Shown here: positions 11,504 through 21,665 of the stretch, piece by piece | How positions within the stretch are numbered: the stretch's first letter is position 1 | How the letters are laid out: every line of letters starts with the position of its first letter | Source: Cotesia glomerata | Taxonomy: Eukaryota > Arthropoda > Insecta > Hymenoptera > Braconidae | Length of the DNA: 64,000 nucleotides | Direction: 5' to 3' | Assembly: GCF_020080835.1 (NCBI RefSeq) | Contig: NC_058165.1 | Location: forward strand, 13,327,961 to 13,391,960 | Notes under the pieces: model-generated | Told to the model about the DNA's origin: nothing | The model's input: the letters and a program-made list of their open reading frames with translations, nothing else | Databases searched by the model: none | Position numbers and translations under genes: made by a program

Positions 11504-12500
11504 ATGCTATAAAGTAGTTCCTTCTATCACTCAGCTTTAACCAACCTAGCCTCTTAAAGTACGGAGTAATGTGTTCAGCCCTCGCAATTTTATATATATA
11601 GAGAACACAGCAATTTATTTTGCGCTGTAATCGCATTTGCGAGTAATTAGTAATATTGCAGTAAGTCGAACAACAATAATCAAACACTGGGAATATTAAC
11701 GTGGCGACAAGCTTTATACGCAGTTTTTCGTTGAAGATTTCATTATTAATCTTCAACTGCGCCAGAACCCGCATTGCCCTATTACAAACACTTATAACCT
11801 GATTTTTCCAGGTGAGAGTGCTATCAATTAACACGCAAAGATACTTAATTGTCGTATCGTAGTGAATAATGCAATCATTTACGCATATACAATCAGCATA
11901 CTTACAATGATTACAGTTAACTTTAACTCTATAACCAAAAATCACAGCTTTTGTCTTCGATGCATTTAACTTAAGGTAATTGATATTGCACCATTCTAAA
12001 ATTTTAACTATTTTCGCATTCAGGGCAGCAACACATTCATTTATCTGTTCTGGATAGCAGGGCAAGTATATTACTAAATCATCAGCATAAAGCAAATATC
12101 GACAGCTCAGCTGTTGTGAGAGATCCGAAATATAAAGCGAGAACAATAAAGGGCCAAGCATTCTAAAATAATGCGCACTCATTAACAAACACCTGCTGCT
12201 TTCTTTAAGTCAAATAAGACCTAATCCACGTAATGGCATCAGTAGAGAAATTCATCAATAACAACTTGTGTAATAGTCTTTTGTGATTTACAGAATCAAA
12301 AGCCTTACTTGGGTCAAATAAAACAGCTACAGTGACTTTAGATGCATTTATTGCCAAGCGAATATCAATACAGAGCTTTATTACAGCAGTCTGTGTATTC
12401 AGGCCCTTCCTAAAAGCTATCTGGTACTCATCTATGAAATCGTTCTCAGTAACATATTTAATAATCTGATCATGTACGCATCTTTCAAGTGCTTATACCA
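11504..12500 (-). pseudogene. Jockey/CR1-like LINE reverse transcriptase fragment
   Basis: Read on the minus strand from about 12500. An RT palm start is seen (LERCVHDQI, then FDPSKAFDSVNHKRLL), followed by WIRSYLT, a disrupted GxPQGS region retaining LGPLLFSLYISDL, the catalytic YADDLVIYLP, and a LKLNASKTKAVIFG block. Order and spacing match the RT of non-LTR retrotransposons (Jockey/CR1 type). A stop follows WIRSYLT and the frame shifts near 12150-12190. Only 12188-11493 remains a single ORF of about 231 residues. The 5' part (endonuclease, ORF1) is missing. The coding 3' end is cut at 11504 by the LTR-type terminus. Dead fragment. Confidence 0.85.
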
Positions 12501-12509
12501 TGGTATAAA

Positions 12510-13627
12510 AAATTTTGAGATAATCGTATTTTGGGATAATCGTCTGAGAAATATGTGTACTCAATTTCATTGAAATCCATTTATAACTATAAGCACAATC
12601 GCGGTAAGATCCCCTGGGCTGACCCTTTTTATTTACCAATTATCAAGTTAGGATTTAGAACGCAATATTAATACCCTAAATTGATTAATTTTCTGAAAAT
12701 TTTATAGAAAATTTTCATTATACCATCATGTATGTATAGTTTCTGTTTGTTTATAGTTATTTCAATCCTGTTTTATGAAAAATAATATATATGGCTGCCG
12801 AAATCGCAGACAAAGTCACCGAACTGACAGTTGAAAAAAATTAACTGTATCGAGACGGAATTAGTTTGACACGCAATTTTCACAAGCGTTTTGAAAAACT
12901 TCTTAAGAAATGAAACAAAAAAAAAATTAGACAGATGGTTGACCCTGAAGGCCATCCCTGCAACTTCCCGCTAATCCATACCTAAGCGCTTAAAATTGTA
13001 CTTATGACGTTTTCGAGCTCTTCGAGCTCAAAAATACAATTTATGTGTTATTTTAAGCTCTCCGAGCTCTAAGAGATAGCTTTGCTATGCTTTTGAGCTC
13101 TTCGAGCTCAAAAGTCATCAAAATTCGATGACACATGATTTTTCTAATTTGCAAACTGCTGTAACTTTTTAATTAATCAACCGATTTTCACGCGGTAGGC
13201 GGCGATCGATGTGGTTTTTTGAGCCCTATAAATGTTTTTGAACAAAAAAATGGATACAATGAAAAATTTGGGAGTTATTACGAAAAAACATTTTTCTCGA
13301 TTTTTTTCGACAACGATATCTCACGAACGCATCCACCGATTCTGACGCTCTATGAGGCGATCGATGCAGGATTCCAAGGTTAAGAGCTGACCACTTTTTG
13401 AGGTTGATCAGTTTAGCCAATTCGGAGATATTTGAAAAAAATGAAAGAAAAACAACTTTTTTTGTCACTTTTTTTGCAATTTCTTGAAATCTACTGGTCC
13501 AAATCGGTTTCAACTTACAGAAAATCTAAGTTTGGCGAAGCCTTTTCGAATGAGACCAACCGCGATAAAATCGGTCGAGCCGTTCAAAAGTTACGAAAGG
13601 TTTACACACACACACACACACACACAC
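12510..13627. repeat. Dispersed repeat R, left part (inverted terminal block, GAGCTC palindromes, CA tract)
   Basis: 12515-12720 is the inverted counterpart of 17870-18080 (shared core CACAATCGCGGTAAGATCCC). An AACTTCCCGCTAA block starts at 12961. It is followed by three short palindromes of the form GAGCTCTTCGAGCTC (13010-13105), then sequence shared with 26735-27090, and ends in (CA)n at 13602-13627. No credible ORF. The repeat resumes after a LINE insertion at 17642. Confidence 0.75.
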
Positions 13628-14141
13628 TCGGGGCAGAAGAGATACTGCTACCGGGCGCGTCTCCCCGAGCGGATGGGAGAACGCTCGCTGACCTTAAATG
13701 ACACTTAATAATGACACTTAAAATAACCAAACAAAATAAGCTCCCGTGGACAAACTCCCCTTTAATGGGTTGGTCACACTAACTGACTTAGCAAGAAGAT
13801 TGGTTCCTGCTGTAACTCACTGGGAGTGTCCGGAACCTGTATCGTAGTTTCCTACGATGCAGGCCACGGCTGATGTGAGCTTGCTCTGCCGAGGTGAAAG
13901 TTGCAGCAGTGGATCAGGAGCCAGCCACTTCGGGCCTTGATAAGGAAGTACGCAGTGAGTGTTAGAGATCGGAATCTTCACCGCTCCGAGCGAGTCTAGT
14001 CCGTCCGTGTATTCCGGGACTGGCTAAGTGTCGGCTAGGCCTCAGGGAACTGGGGTAGGAGTACTTTCTCCGAGGGTACACCCGTTCCTAGTTATGGCAA
14101 CCCGCTCCACTCCGTACGATGCGCTGGTAAATCAAAAAAGT

Positions 14142-15555
14142 ATGAGTCACTTACAGGAAACAAACAAGAATAGAAACGGGCTTCATGCTCAACAAGCAGC
14201 AATTGAAGCAAGCGCTGACATGAAGAGAACGCAAGCGTTGGAGCGCCTTGAGAAGCTGACCATTGAGCTGCAAGAGTTTGTCCAAACTAAGGTCAATATC
14301 CACAAGAAGATAAAGACCAAGACAACCGGGGTAGTCAATGCTCTTGGAAGATTCAAGAAACTGGACGAGGAATGGCAGTCATCACGACGCCGCATTGAAA
14401 CTGAAACTGAGACAGAAGAAGCAATGGACAAGATGAATATATGGCGAAGCTTTCGCCTACCTCCAAAGAGGCCGTTTCCTGGGCTCAAAAGAGCTATACA
14501 CGCAAGAAGCAATGGACACTGGAGCCGACGGTGACGGTAAATCTGCTGCTGAAGACAAGGGTGAAACTGACACAAGGTCTGGAAAGAGAAAGGACCGAGA
14601 TTCGCCAGAGCCAACCGACAAAGTCACAAAGAAGAAGGACTTGAAAAAAAGCTCTCCCCAATGACTGGCAGGGCAGGGCGACGAACCCAAGGAGACGACT
14701 GACTGGGAAAAAGTACAGTCTAAGAAGGAGAAGAGAAGGCTAGCTAGAGAGCAACTCTCAAAACAGCCGCCGAAGGAGCCCAGGCCAGAGTCTAAGCGGA
14801 AAAAACCACGCAAATGGATCAGACCCGACGCACTGATCATCCGCCTGGCCGAGAAAACAAAGTATGCCGAGATTCTGCGTCGTATAAAGCAGGACGTCTC
14901 AGATGAGCAGGTTCGTTCAACTGTGGATAAGATCAACAAGACCAGAAGTGGGGACTTGTTGATTACGATTTCGAGGAAGAACACTGACATAGGCCAAGGT
15001 CCGCAAAAGACGATCGCGGACATCCTTAAAGAGGAGGCCAAAGTGATTTGCAAAGGGCCACAGGTGACCATCGAGATCCGAAATGTCGATGACAACACGA
15101 CGAAAGAGCATATTCAGACCGCTCTAAAGAGGGAAGCTGGAGAAAGTTGTGAAATCCCACCAGAGGCAATCAAGATCCGGAAAGCCTTTAGGGGTACACA
15201 GACAGCCACAGCGTCACTACCAGCAGCTGCAGCACAAAAGTTACTGGAGGGAAACTGCAAAATAAGGATAGGCTGGTCTAATTTCCGAATGAGAGTAACG
15301 AAGAGACACATACAATGCTTCAAATGCTGGCACTTTGAGCACTTCGGATCGCAGTGCAAAAGCGAAGTCGACCGGTCTAAGCTCTGCATAAGGTGCGGAA
15401 AAGAAGGACACAAAATTGCTGATTGTAAAAATCCAACGAAATGTGCACTGTGCTTTGAACGGCACGGCGAAGAAAAAGCGGCTCACCATGCAGGCACGAA
15501 CAGATGCCCCATCTTCCAAGAAGCGCTCCAGAAGATAACGAAGCCAAGAACATGA
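14142..15555 (+). pseudogene. LINE ORF1 (gag-like, CCHC zinc knuckles), frameshifted
   Basis: The probable start is ATG at 14142 (MSHLQETN), matching MSNSQETN of the second copy. The N-terminal ~100 residues are helical and charged. The middle is Lys/Arg/Glu-rich. From 14923 a clean frame encodes the conserved C-terminal half. Zinc knuckles lie at about 15315-15500: CFKCWHFEHFGSQC, then CIRCGKEGHKIADC and a third Cys/His cluster (CALCFERHGEEKAAHH). This protein binds the LINE RNA and helps form the RNP. The frame changes near 14450 and again near 14650, so ORF1 is not intact. It ends with TGA at 15553-15555, overlapping the ORF2 ATG (15552-15554). Confidence 0.82.
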
Positions 15556-17342
15556 AGATAGTGCAGCTCAACCTCAATCATTGTGAGGCTGCGCATGACC
15601 TGCTCATGCAAACTATGCGTGAATTAGAGGCAGATGTAGCACTTATGAGTGAGCCTTATAGACATCTGAGTAACCAACCCTGGGAATCCGAAAGCACTAA
15701 CAAAGCCGTCATCTGGTCCTGCGGTAAATGTCCTTTTCAGAGAACAGTCAACAATAAAGAAGCTGGCTTCGTAGCAGCATGGGTAAATGGCCTCCGATTC
15801 TACAGTTGCTCTGCACCACCTAGTCTCTCTAATGAGCATTTTGAAGACTTCCTTGATCGGCTAACTGAGGACGCAAGAAAACACTTTCCCGTGGCAATAG
15901 CTGGTGACTTCAATTCCTGGGCAACAGACTGGGGCAGCATGTTCACTAATACACGTGAAAAAGCACTTCTCGTAGCAATGGCCACTCTGGACGTGATCCT
16001 TCTTAATACCGGTGACAAGCCAACGTATTACTGCTTGGTGGCTGCTTTGGACATCAAGAATGCCTTCAACTCCGCTAACTGGGACTGCGTTATGCGGGCT
16101 CTAGAAGAAAAAAACATACCAGGATACCTTCACAGAATAGTAGCGAGCTACTTCACAAACAGGCTCCTGAAATATGACACGACGAATGGTACGAAAGTGT
16201 ACAAAATCTCCGGAGGAGTGCCACAGGGATCAGTCTTAGGTCCTCTGCTATGGAACATCATGTATGATGGCCTCCTCAGAATAGCATTGCCTACGGGAGT
16301 CAAACTTGTAGCATATGCGGATGACGTAGCTGTCGTGATTGTCGCAAAGCACCTCGAAGAGATAGAAATGGCATTTGATATTACATTCAGACGAGTCAAT
16401 TTGTGGATAAACATGATGAACTTGCAACTAGCCAAGCATAAAACCGAGGCAGTGCTCATCACCAGCCGAAAAACGGTAGAAACCATTAAGTTGAGAGTCG
16501 GAGAACAAGAAATCACATCACAACCATTTATCCGTTATCTGGAAGTGATGCTGGATGCACGACTCAACTTCAAGCAGCAGGTGGAACATGTCAGTGCCAA
16601 AGCTTCAGTAGTGAGGGCTAGTCTCGCACGGCTGATGCCTAACATCGGAGGCCCAATGCAGAGCAGGAGGCTACTATTGTCATCAGTAGTCACATCAGTG
16701 CTCACTTACGGAATATGCATTTCGGCTGATACACTGGAAACCCAAGAATCATGGAGAAAAGCTGGACCAATATACCGACTGAGTGCCCTACAAGTAGCTA
16801 GTGCCTTACGCACTATATCAGAAGAAGCAGTGTGCGTCATTGCTGAAACCCTACCTCTTAGAGTTCTAGCAGAGGAAAGACGGGCCCTTTACCAACGAAA
16901 AAGGTCAACTGCACTGAGCCCTGAAGAACTTAGAATTGAAGAACGGCAGAAGAGCATAGGCCGATGGCAAAGACAAGGGGATGCTGCAGAGAAGGGTAGG
17001 TGGACGCACCGTCTCATACCTCGGATCGACATTTGGCTTAACCGGAATCACGGTGAGATCAATTACTATCTTACGCAGATGTTGTCGGGACATGGGTGTT
17101 TTCGAGAGTATCTACACTGCTTTAAGGACGATGACTCTTCGGAGTGCCCGTCCTGCCCAGGAGCTGCTGAAGACGCGGAGCACGTCTTCTTTGTATGTCC
17201 GCGTTTCGATCCACAGCGTGAAGAACTGGAGAGGATCCTGAACCAGAGAATGCAACCAGATCCACTAGTGAAAGCAATGTTGTCATCAGAAGCTGCCTGG
17301 AACGCTACCAACACGTTTACAACAGAAGTCCTTAAAGACTAG
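15552..17342 (+). CDS. LINE ORF2, endonuclease-RT with in-frame internal deletion
   Basis: Start MKIVQLNLNHC at 15552, in the ATGA overlap with ORF1. The APE-type endonuclease N-terminus is present (QLNLNHC, LMSEPYRH, AIAGDFNSWATDWGS near 15890-15930). Right after PTY (about 16026) the frame enters the middle of RT: ALDIKNAFNSANWD, GGVPQGSVLGPLLWN, catalytic YADDVAVV (near 16310-16335), then thumb. A C-terminal Cys/His segment (CPSCPGAAEDAEHVFFVCPRF) is typical of R1-clade ORF2. Compared with the second copy (39478-41314), the end of the endonuclease and the RT fingers are missing, roughly 350-400 residues. The frame stays open across the join. The protein would lack part of the EN active site and RT templates-binding region, so it should be inactive. 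Confidence 0.85.
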   Translation: MKIVQLNLNHCEAAHDLLMQTMRELEADVALMSEPYRHLSNQPWESESTNKAVIWSCGKCPFQRTVNNKEAGFVAAWVNGLRFYSCSAPPSLSNEHFEDFLDRLTEDARKHFPVAIAGDFNSWATDWGSMFTNTREKALLVAMATLDVILLNTGDKPTYYCLVAALDIKNAFNSANWDCVMRALEEKNIPGYLHRIVASYFTNRLLKYDTTNGTKVYKISGGVPQGSVLGPLLWNIMYDGLLRIALPTGVKLVAYADDVAVVIVAKHLEEIEMAFDITFRRVNLWINMMNLQLAKHKTEAVLITSRKTVETIKLRVGEQEITSQPFIRYLEVMLDARLNFKQQVEHVSAKASVVRASLARLMPNIGGPMQSRRLLLSSVVTSVLTYGICISADTLETQESWRKAGPIYRLSALQVASALRTISEEAVCVIAETLPLRVLAEERRALYQRKRSTALSPEELRIEERQKSIGRWQRQGDAAEKGRWTHRLIPRIDIWLNRNHGEINYYLTQMLSGHGCFREYLHCFKDDDSSECPSCPGAAEDAEHVFFVCPRFDPQREELERILNQRMQPDPLVKAMLSSEAAWNATNTFTTEVLKD

Positions 17343-17629
17343 GGTTCCACCGAAAGAAGAAGAGCAAATAGCAGAAGATAGAAGAAAGGTAGTTCACACC
17401 TTAGCCACCAGAAGGAAGAGCAGTAGCTAGATCCTCCCTTCACGAAGTAATGCCTGACAGCGGTTTCCATGAGGGATTAGAGGAAAGAAGGAAAAGGGGT
17501 TCAGGGTTTAGTGGGTAGGGGTGTTAGTGTCGAGTTTTAGTATGACGCTGCGTCGAGTCGCCACATATCCAGGCCAAACAACTATGCCTAGAATCCGTAA
17601 AAAGGATTCCCCCCCCCTAAGGGAAAAAA

Positions 17630-17641
<12 letters not shown>
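17343..17641 (+). other. LINE 3' UTR and A-rich tail
   Basis: GA-rich noncoding DNA ending in a short C run (17610-17617), then a run of A from about 17626, which passes directly into (CA)n. No ORF. Confidence 0.7.
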
Positions 17642-17660
<19 letters not shown>

Positions 17661-18420
17661 CATACAGACGTACGGAGATCATCGTGAAAATAGTCAGTAA
17701 AGCTTTCTAGGACCTCGAAACGTCGAGATCCGATGAAAACTCGGTTTTCGAAAAACGGGGTAAAACCAATCTTCCTGATTTTTGAAAATTTTAAATTTTC
17801 TTAGTGGGAAGTTAAAAATATTGTGTGGTTTTATGAAACCACGACGCAAGTGAAACTTTTTCTTGGATTATTGACATTCAACTCAAAATTTTCGGAAAAT
17901 TAATCAATTTAGGGTATTAAAATTGCGTTTTTAATTCTAACTTGATAATTGGTAAATAAAAAGGGTCAGCCCAGGGGATCTTACCGCGATTGTGCTTATA
18001 GTTTAAATGTTATAAATGGATCTTTATAAAATTGAGTACATATATTTCTCAGACGAATATCTCAAATTAGTTCAAAGATTAGTCACTTTGGTCAATAAGT
18101 TTAGAAATAATAGCCATTCGAATTTTTCTGAAAATAGTGAAAGTTGGGTTTTCTGTCTTGTTATTTATGAAGAACATTCAATTGAAATAAGATCGCTTAT
18201 TATTTTTTTGAAACTTATATTATGATTGATAAAATTGCGTCTTTAATTTGATCTATCAAATTTCTACCGCATGATGATTTTATTAAGATTATAAGAATTT
18301 TAATTTCTGCCAGTTTTTGGTAGACGGGTTTTATTAGTTCGTGTAATAGAACCAACGCTTATGTGATTGGAAATTAATTGTGATTTTTCACTGATAATTT
18401 AAGAATTTATTGTTTGATAT
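17642..18420. repeat. Dispersed repeat R, right part
   Basis: Continues repeat R after the LINE: CA tract, ACAGACGTACGG, AAAACGGGGTAAAACCAA, GTGGGAAGTT (17806-17816), then the terminal block AATTAATCAATTTAGGG...CGCGATTGTGCTTATAG, which is inverted relative to 12515-12720. 17800-18240 has a direct copy at 43810-44240, and 18215-18400 one at 48260-48440. The ORF at 18016-18225 is conserved only as DNA and is not called a gene. Confidence 0.75.
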
Positions 18421-19150
18421 AATTTTTTTAACTATGAACTTTATCGAAATCTACCTCTCAATTCAATTATTCTATCATCGTCTTTATTTTTGCCATGAGT
18501 CTCGTAGTTTTTAAATGTAACTACTATTCTATAGCAACGAAAATAAGCCTTGATTAAACAAAAGGATTAAAAAGTGTTTAAATTATTGAACTATTAATAT
18601 TTCAAATTTTCTCAAATTCTACCTCTTATGAAAGTTTAGTACATGAAGAATCATTTTTGATCCTTTTGTTTTTTGAGGGAGTAAACAACGTCTTACATTG
18701 CATTTGAATATAAATGCTACACGGTTAGCTGATGCAAGCTATGGGCGCCGCCATATTGGCCTTGGCTGCTCTGCCATGTGCCTTTCACTTTATCCCTACT
18801 CTATGGACGGGTAATGTGACATGCGATAAATGGACGAAAAATTTTGGGGCGATAGAAAAAAAGTTTAACTTTAGAAATTAAATCGTGAAAGTGATTTTCA
18901 ACAAAGTTGTGGTGTTATCAAGCCCAGTGCTTCCGTGAATACCACGCTATTATTCATTTAATTAATCAAAAAACGAGTTTTTTCTGAGAAATCTTAGTTA
19001 ATCGATAAGAAAATTTTTTCAACGTGTTCTGTAGTTATTATTATTCAATCCAATAAGCTTTTTATCCATAATTTTTTTCGTTTAAATTATGAAAATCACG
19101 TTTTAATCGAAATTACGATTTTTAGGCAACAGTAGAGCATACCTGCGCGC
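18421..19150. other. AT-rich intergenic DNA
   Basis: No gene, repeat copy or structural signal recognised beyond AT richness. Confidence 0.5.
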
Positions 19151-19171
19151 TTCGCGCTTAAGGCATGCAAA

Positions 19172-19425
19172 ATGGATCGCAAAGTCAAAGCAACTATTCG
19201 CCTCATTGTTGCGCATGGAGATAGTCAGGTGAGCTTGATTAGAGACCTTGAAACAGCTAGAGAAACGTGGACGGTTTTAAAAAATTATCATGAAAATGTA
19301 TCGCTAAACAATAAATCGGCAGTTTTGAGACAGTTAATGAACTTAAAATTAAGTGAAAATGATAGTATGGAAATACATATTAATACAATAAAAAAATTAG
19401 CAGATAGATTGAAAAATATGGGAAG
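19172..19425 (+). pseudogene. Copia-type gag fragment
   Basis: About 85 residues from MDRKVKATIRLIVAHG through ETWTVLKNYHENVS to INTIKKLADRLKNMG. The W-x2-L-x2-Y pattern and the following Leu-rich helices with a conserved DS/H-I-N...L...L block match the Ty1/Copia gag (UBN2-type) domain. After NMGR the frame runs into unrelated low-complexity sequence, so the C-terminal zinc knuckle and all of pol are lost. No LTR is seen. A dead fragment; the alternative, a spliced domesticated gag exon, has no support. Confidence 0.65.
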
Positions 19426-19431
19426 GACATT

Positions 19432-19885
19432 ATTTTTTGTCCAACCTCAAAAAAGTTATAAATTTTTCAAAAAAATGACCTTTTTATTTTCAAATAGCCA
19501 TAACTTTTTTAGAAATTGAAAAAAAATTTTGTTTATTTCAGAAAATTTGACTTTTTTTTCAAATAAATTAATAAAATATTGAAAAAATCGGCCCTGCCCG
19601 GCATGATCGAGAATAGTTGTCATATCAATTAAATTTTTTTTGAGAAAGAAAAAATGGCGGACTTCGAAAAAGTGACGATTTTACTAAAAAAAAAAAAACG
19701 ATTATTTTATACAATTGATCATGCAAAATTTTTTCGTGAATTTTTTCGAACAGTTCATTCAAAAACAAAAATTTAAAAAAAAAAGGGGACCCAAAAGTCA
19801 ATTTCTAAAAAAGTTATAGCTATTTGAAAATAAAAAAGTCATTTTTTTTCAAAATTCATAACTTTTTTGAGGTTGGACTGCAACA
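19432..19885. repeat. Inverted repeat, ~80-bp arms
   Basis: TCCAACCTCAAAAAAGTTAT... at 19440-19520 is inverted at about 19797-19878 (CAATTTCTAAAAAAGTTAT... to TTTTTTGAGGTTGGA), with a ~280-base centre. It abuts the truncated Copia gag, consistent with a fold-back or MITE-like insertion at the truncation point. Confidence 0.7.
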
Positions 19886-20014
19886 TAGATACCGTCGTGG
19901 CGACCCCAGGAACCCAACACTATATCCAGATTTTAGTTAATTATTATATGTATTATTTAATGTGTTTCGTTAGTTAATTTTGTTTAAAGTATGTTTTATT
20001 ATTTTTGTTATTTG

Positions 20015-21542
20015 TGTGACGCACCCGGCGAATTGGGTATATTCTGCCGGCTGAGCCGGTACGAGAGGGCATTAAAGAGCCGAAATTTTATTGTTTATTT
20101 ATATCTTTTGTCATTTTTTTTTAATTGTTTAATTAAAGACCATATATTGGTATAAACTGATACGGAATTCGGAATTTTGCCGATAAAATCCGATGAGGGA
20201 AAATTATTTTGCCTCGGGCGTTTCGTTTTTTTTTGGGCACAACGAGGATAGTTTATTATAATTATTGTTAAGTAATGATTATTTATGTTTAATTTTGGTA
20301 TGCGCTAAATGTCCGCCCGGATAGGCTCGAATTTTGGAGAATCCAAAATCATAAGAATTGGCCTGGAGAACGCTGTGTAAATTATTTTAGTGCGCCGTAG
20401 AATAGCTGTAAGAACGCCCAAAATTATTCTAAGTCCCGGGCAAAAATTTGTATGGAAACGTATTCTGTTGAAAATTGAAGTAATCTGTTGAATTGATTGA
20501 ATGCATTTGATATTTAATTTTCAAAGTGAAAATTAAAAACTTAGAATTAATTGACGTTTATCGAGCTTCCAAACCTGGCGATAGGTGTCTAAAACGATCC
20601 TTCCGTTTCGTTGCAAGTGACTTTTTGGAAAAATGATAAAGTCCCAAATTTATCGCGGAAGAGACATCGAGTACCACTGAGACGATTTTCCCTGTGGAGG
20701 CTATCCAGAAGGGAAAACGCTAAGGACCTCAAGTTACCCAGAGTACGACTGTACCAAGGTAAGTGGAGCTCATCTCTTAGGGATACTACGGACTCCCCGT
20801 ACTCCGACCTTCTGTCAGGGTGCGGCAGGTGATCATAGTTGAGTAGGAGGGATCGAGCTGGAGGCTATCCTCTCGATCTTTGGGAACGGCGATTAGGAGG
20901 TCGAGGAAGTCGGCTAGATACCTCGACTTCGGGGACCTGGGGGGCAGCACCGCGGGAGAAGGGAGCTGGAGACTATCCTCTCGTTTCTCCGGGGGAATCC
21001 CGAGTAGGAAACTGACCCACTAGTGCCGCGAACTGAATAACGCGAATTTTGGAAACTCCGCGACGGTCGGTAAAACAGAAAACGATCAAACTAAAAAGTC
21101 GGTAAGCAGATTCCTGTTTTACCATCAGTTGGTAAATCAGAAAACGATCATACTAAAAAAAGTCGGTAAACAGATTCCTGTTTTACCATCAGTCGGTAAA
21201 ACAGAAAAATACCGGAAAGCGCGGTTTTGGACGAATGAGTGTGACTACCATTTTGTAAAGGTGATAGGAGGGTGTTCTTTTCACCACAATGTTTAATTAT
21301 TGTTACTAAATAAAAGATTTCTATTGTTTCTTCTATTACGTTTAGTTCTGATTTATTCGGACAATCCCCTGTTGACCCTGGACATCGGCGAGCTCTAAAT
21401 TCGAGCCGGGGATTTTATTGATATTGTCTAGTACGGTCTATTCCAGGACTTTCGGATCATGAAAACTAGACTCGGTTTAATTTAACTGTTTAGATAATAA
21501 AAGGGGTTAAAATCCCTTTTATCACGAATTTTACCCGTTACA
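20015..21542 (+). mobile_element. 5' LTR of the 20-26 kb Gypsy element (inferred)
   Basis: The right end, CCCGTTACA at 21534-21542, stands 7 bases before the primer site. The left end is placed at TGTGACGCACCCGG (20015), because TGTGAC is nearly the inverse of GTTACA as expected for LTR ends. That gives 1,528 bp. Inside are a splice-donor-like AAGGTAAGTGG (about 20757-20767), a 60-70-bp tandem array (21060-21210) and AATAAA near 21308. No 3' LTR is present to confirm the length. Confidence 0.55.
21060..21210 (+). repeat. Tandem repeat inside the LTR
   Basis: Two full units and a partial third of about 65 bases, each with GTCGGTAAAACAGAAAA, CGATCAAACTAAAAA and GCAGATTCCTGTTTTACCAT. CGGTAAAACAG near the unit start and CTGTTTTACC near its end are inverted, so each unit can form a hairpin. 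LTR enhancer-like arrays of this kind are common, but function here is inferred. Confidence 0.8.
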
Positions 21543-21549
21543 AATTTTT

Positions 21550-21567
21550 TGGCGCTCGAACAGGGAC
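21550..21567 (+). promoter_or_regulatory. tRNA-Lys(UUU)-type primer-binding site
   Basis: TGGCGCTCGAACAGGGAC matches the complement of the tRNA-Lys(UUU) 3' end at 17 of 18 positions (one C-to-T). It is the reverse-transcription primer site and fixes the 5' LTR/leader junction. Confidence 0.85.
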
Positions 21568-21665
21568 ATGACTCGACGTGACGTGACGTAATTATCGTGG
21601 AGTAGCGGGTAAAACTAATAGTAGATTTTTTTTTTAGAATTGACAAAAACAAAAGAATTAGAACA

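Larger units (their letters stand above)
13628..17641 (+). mobile_element. R1-clade LINE inserted in an (AC)n tract, internally deleted
   Basis: The element begins TCGGGGCAGAAGAG directly after (CA)n and ends in an A-rich tail (17621-17643) directly followed by (CA)n and the rest of repeat R. It therefore sits inside a microsatellite. The 5' end matches that of the second copy (near 42957, minus), which also abuts (AC)n. The ORFs have R1-clade organisation: ORF1 with CCHC knuckles, ORF2 with APE endonuclease and RT. About 500 bases of 5' UTR precede ORF1. Waldo and Mino, R1-clade families, are known for AC-repeat targets. Confidence 0.85.

Noticed and set aside
18016..18225. 69-aa ORF
   Set aside because: Lies in repeat R; the copy at 44020-44240 does not keep the frame.
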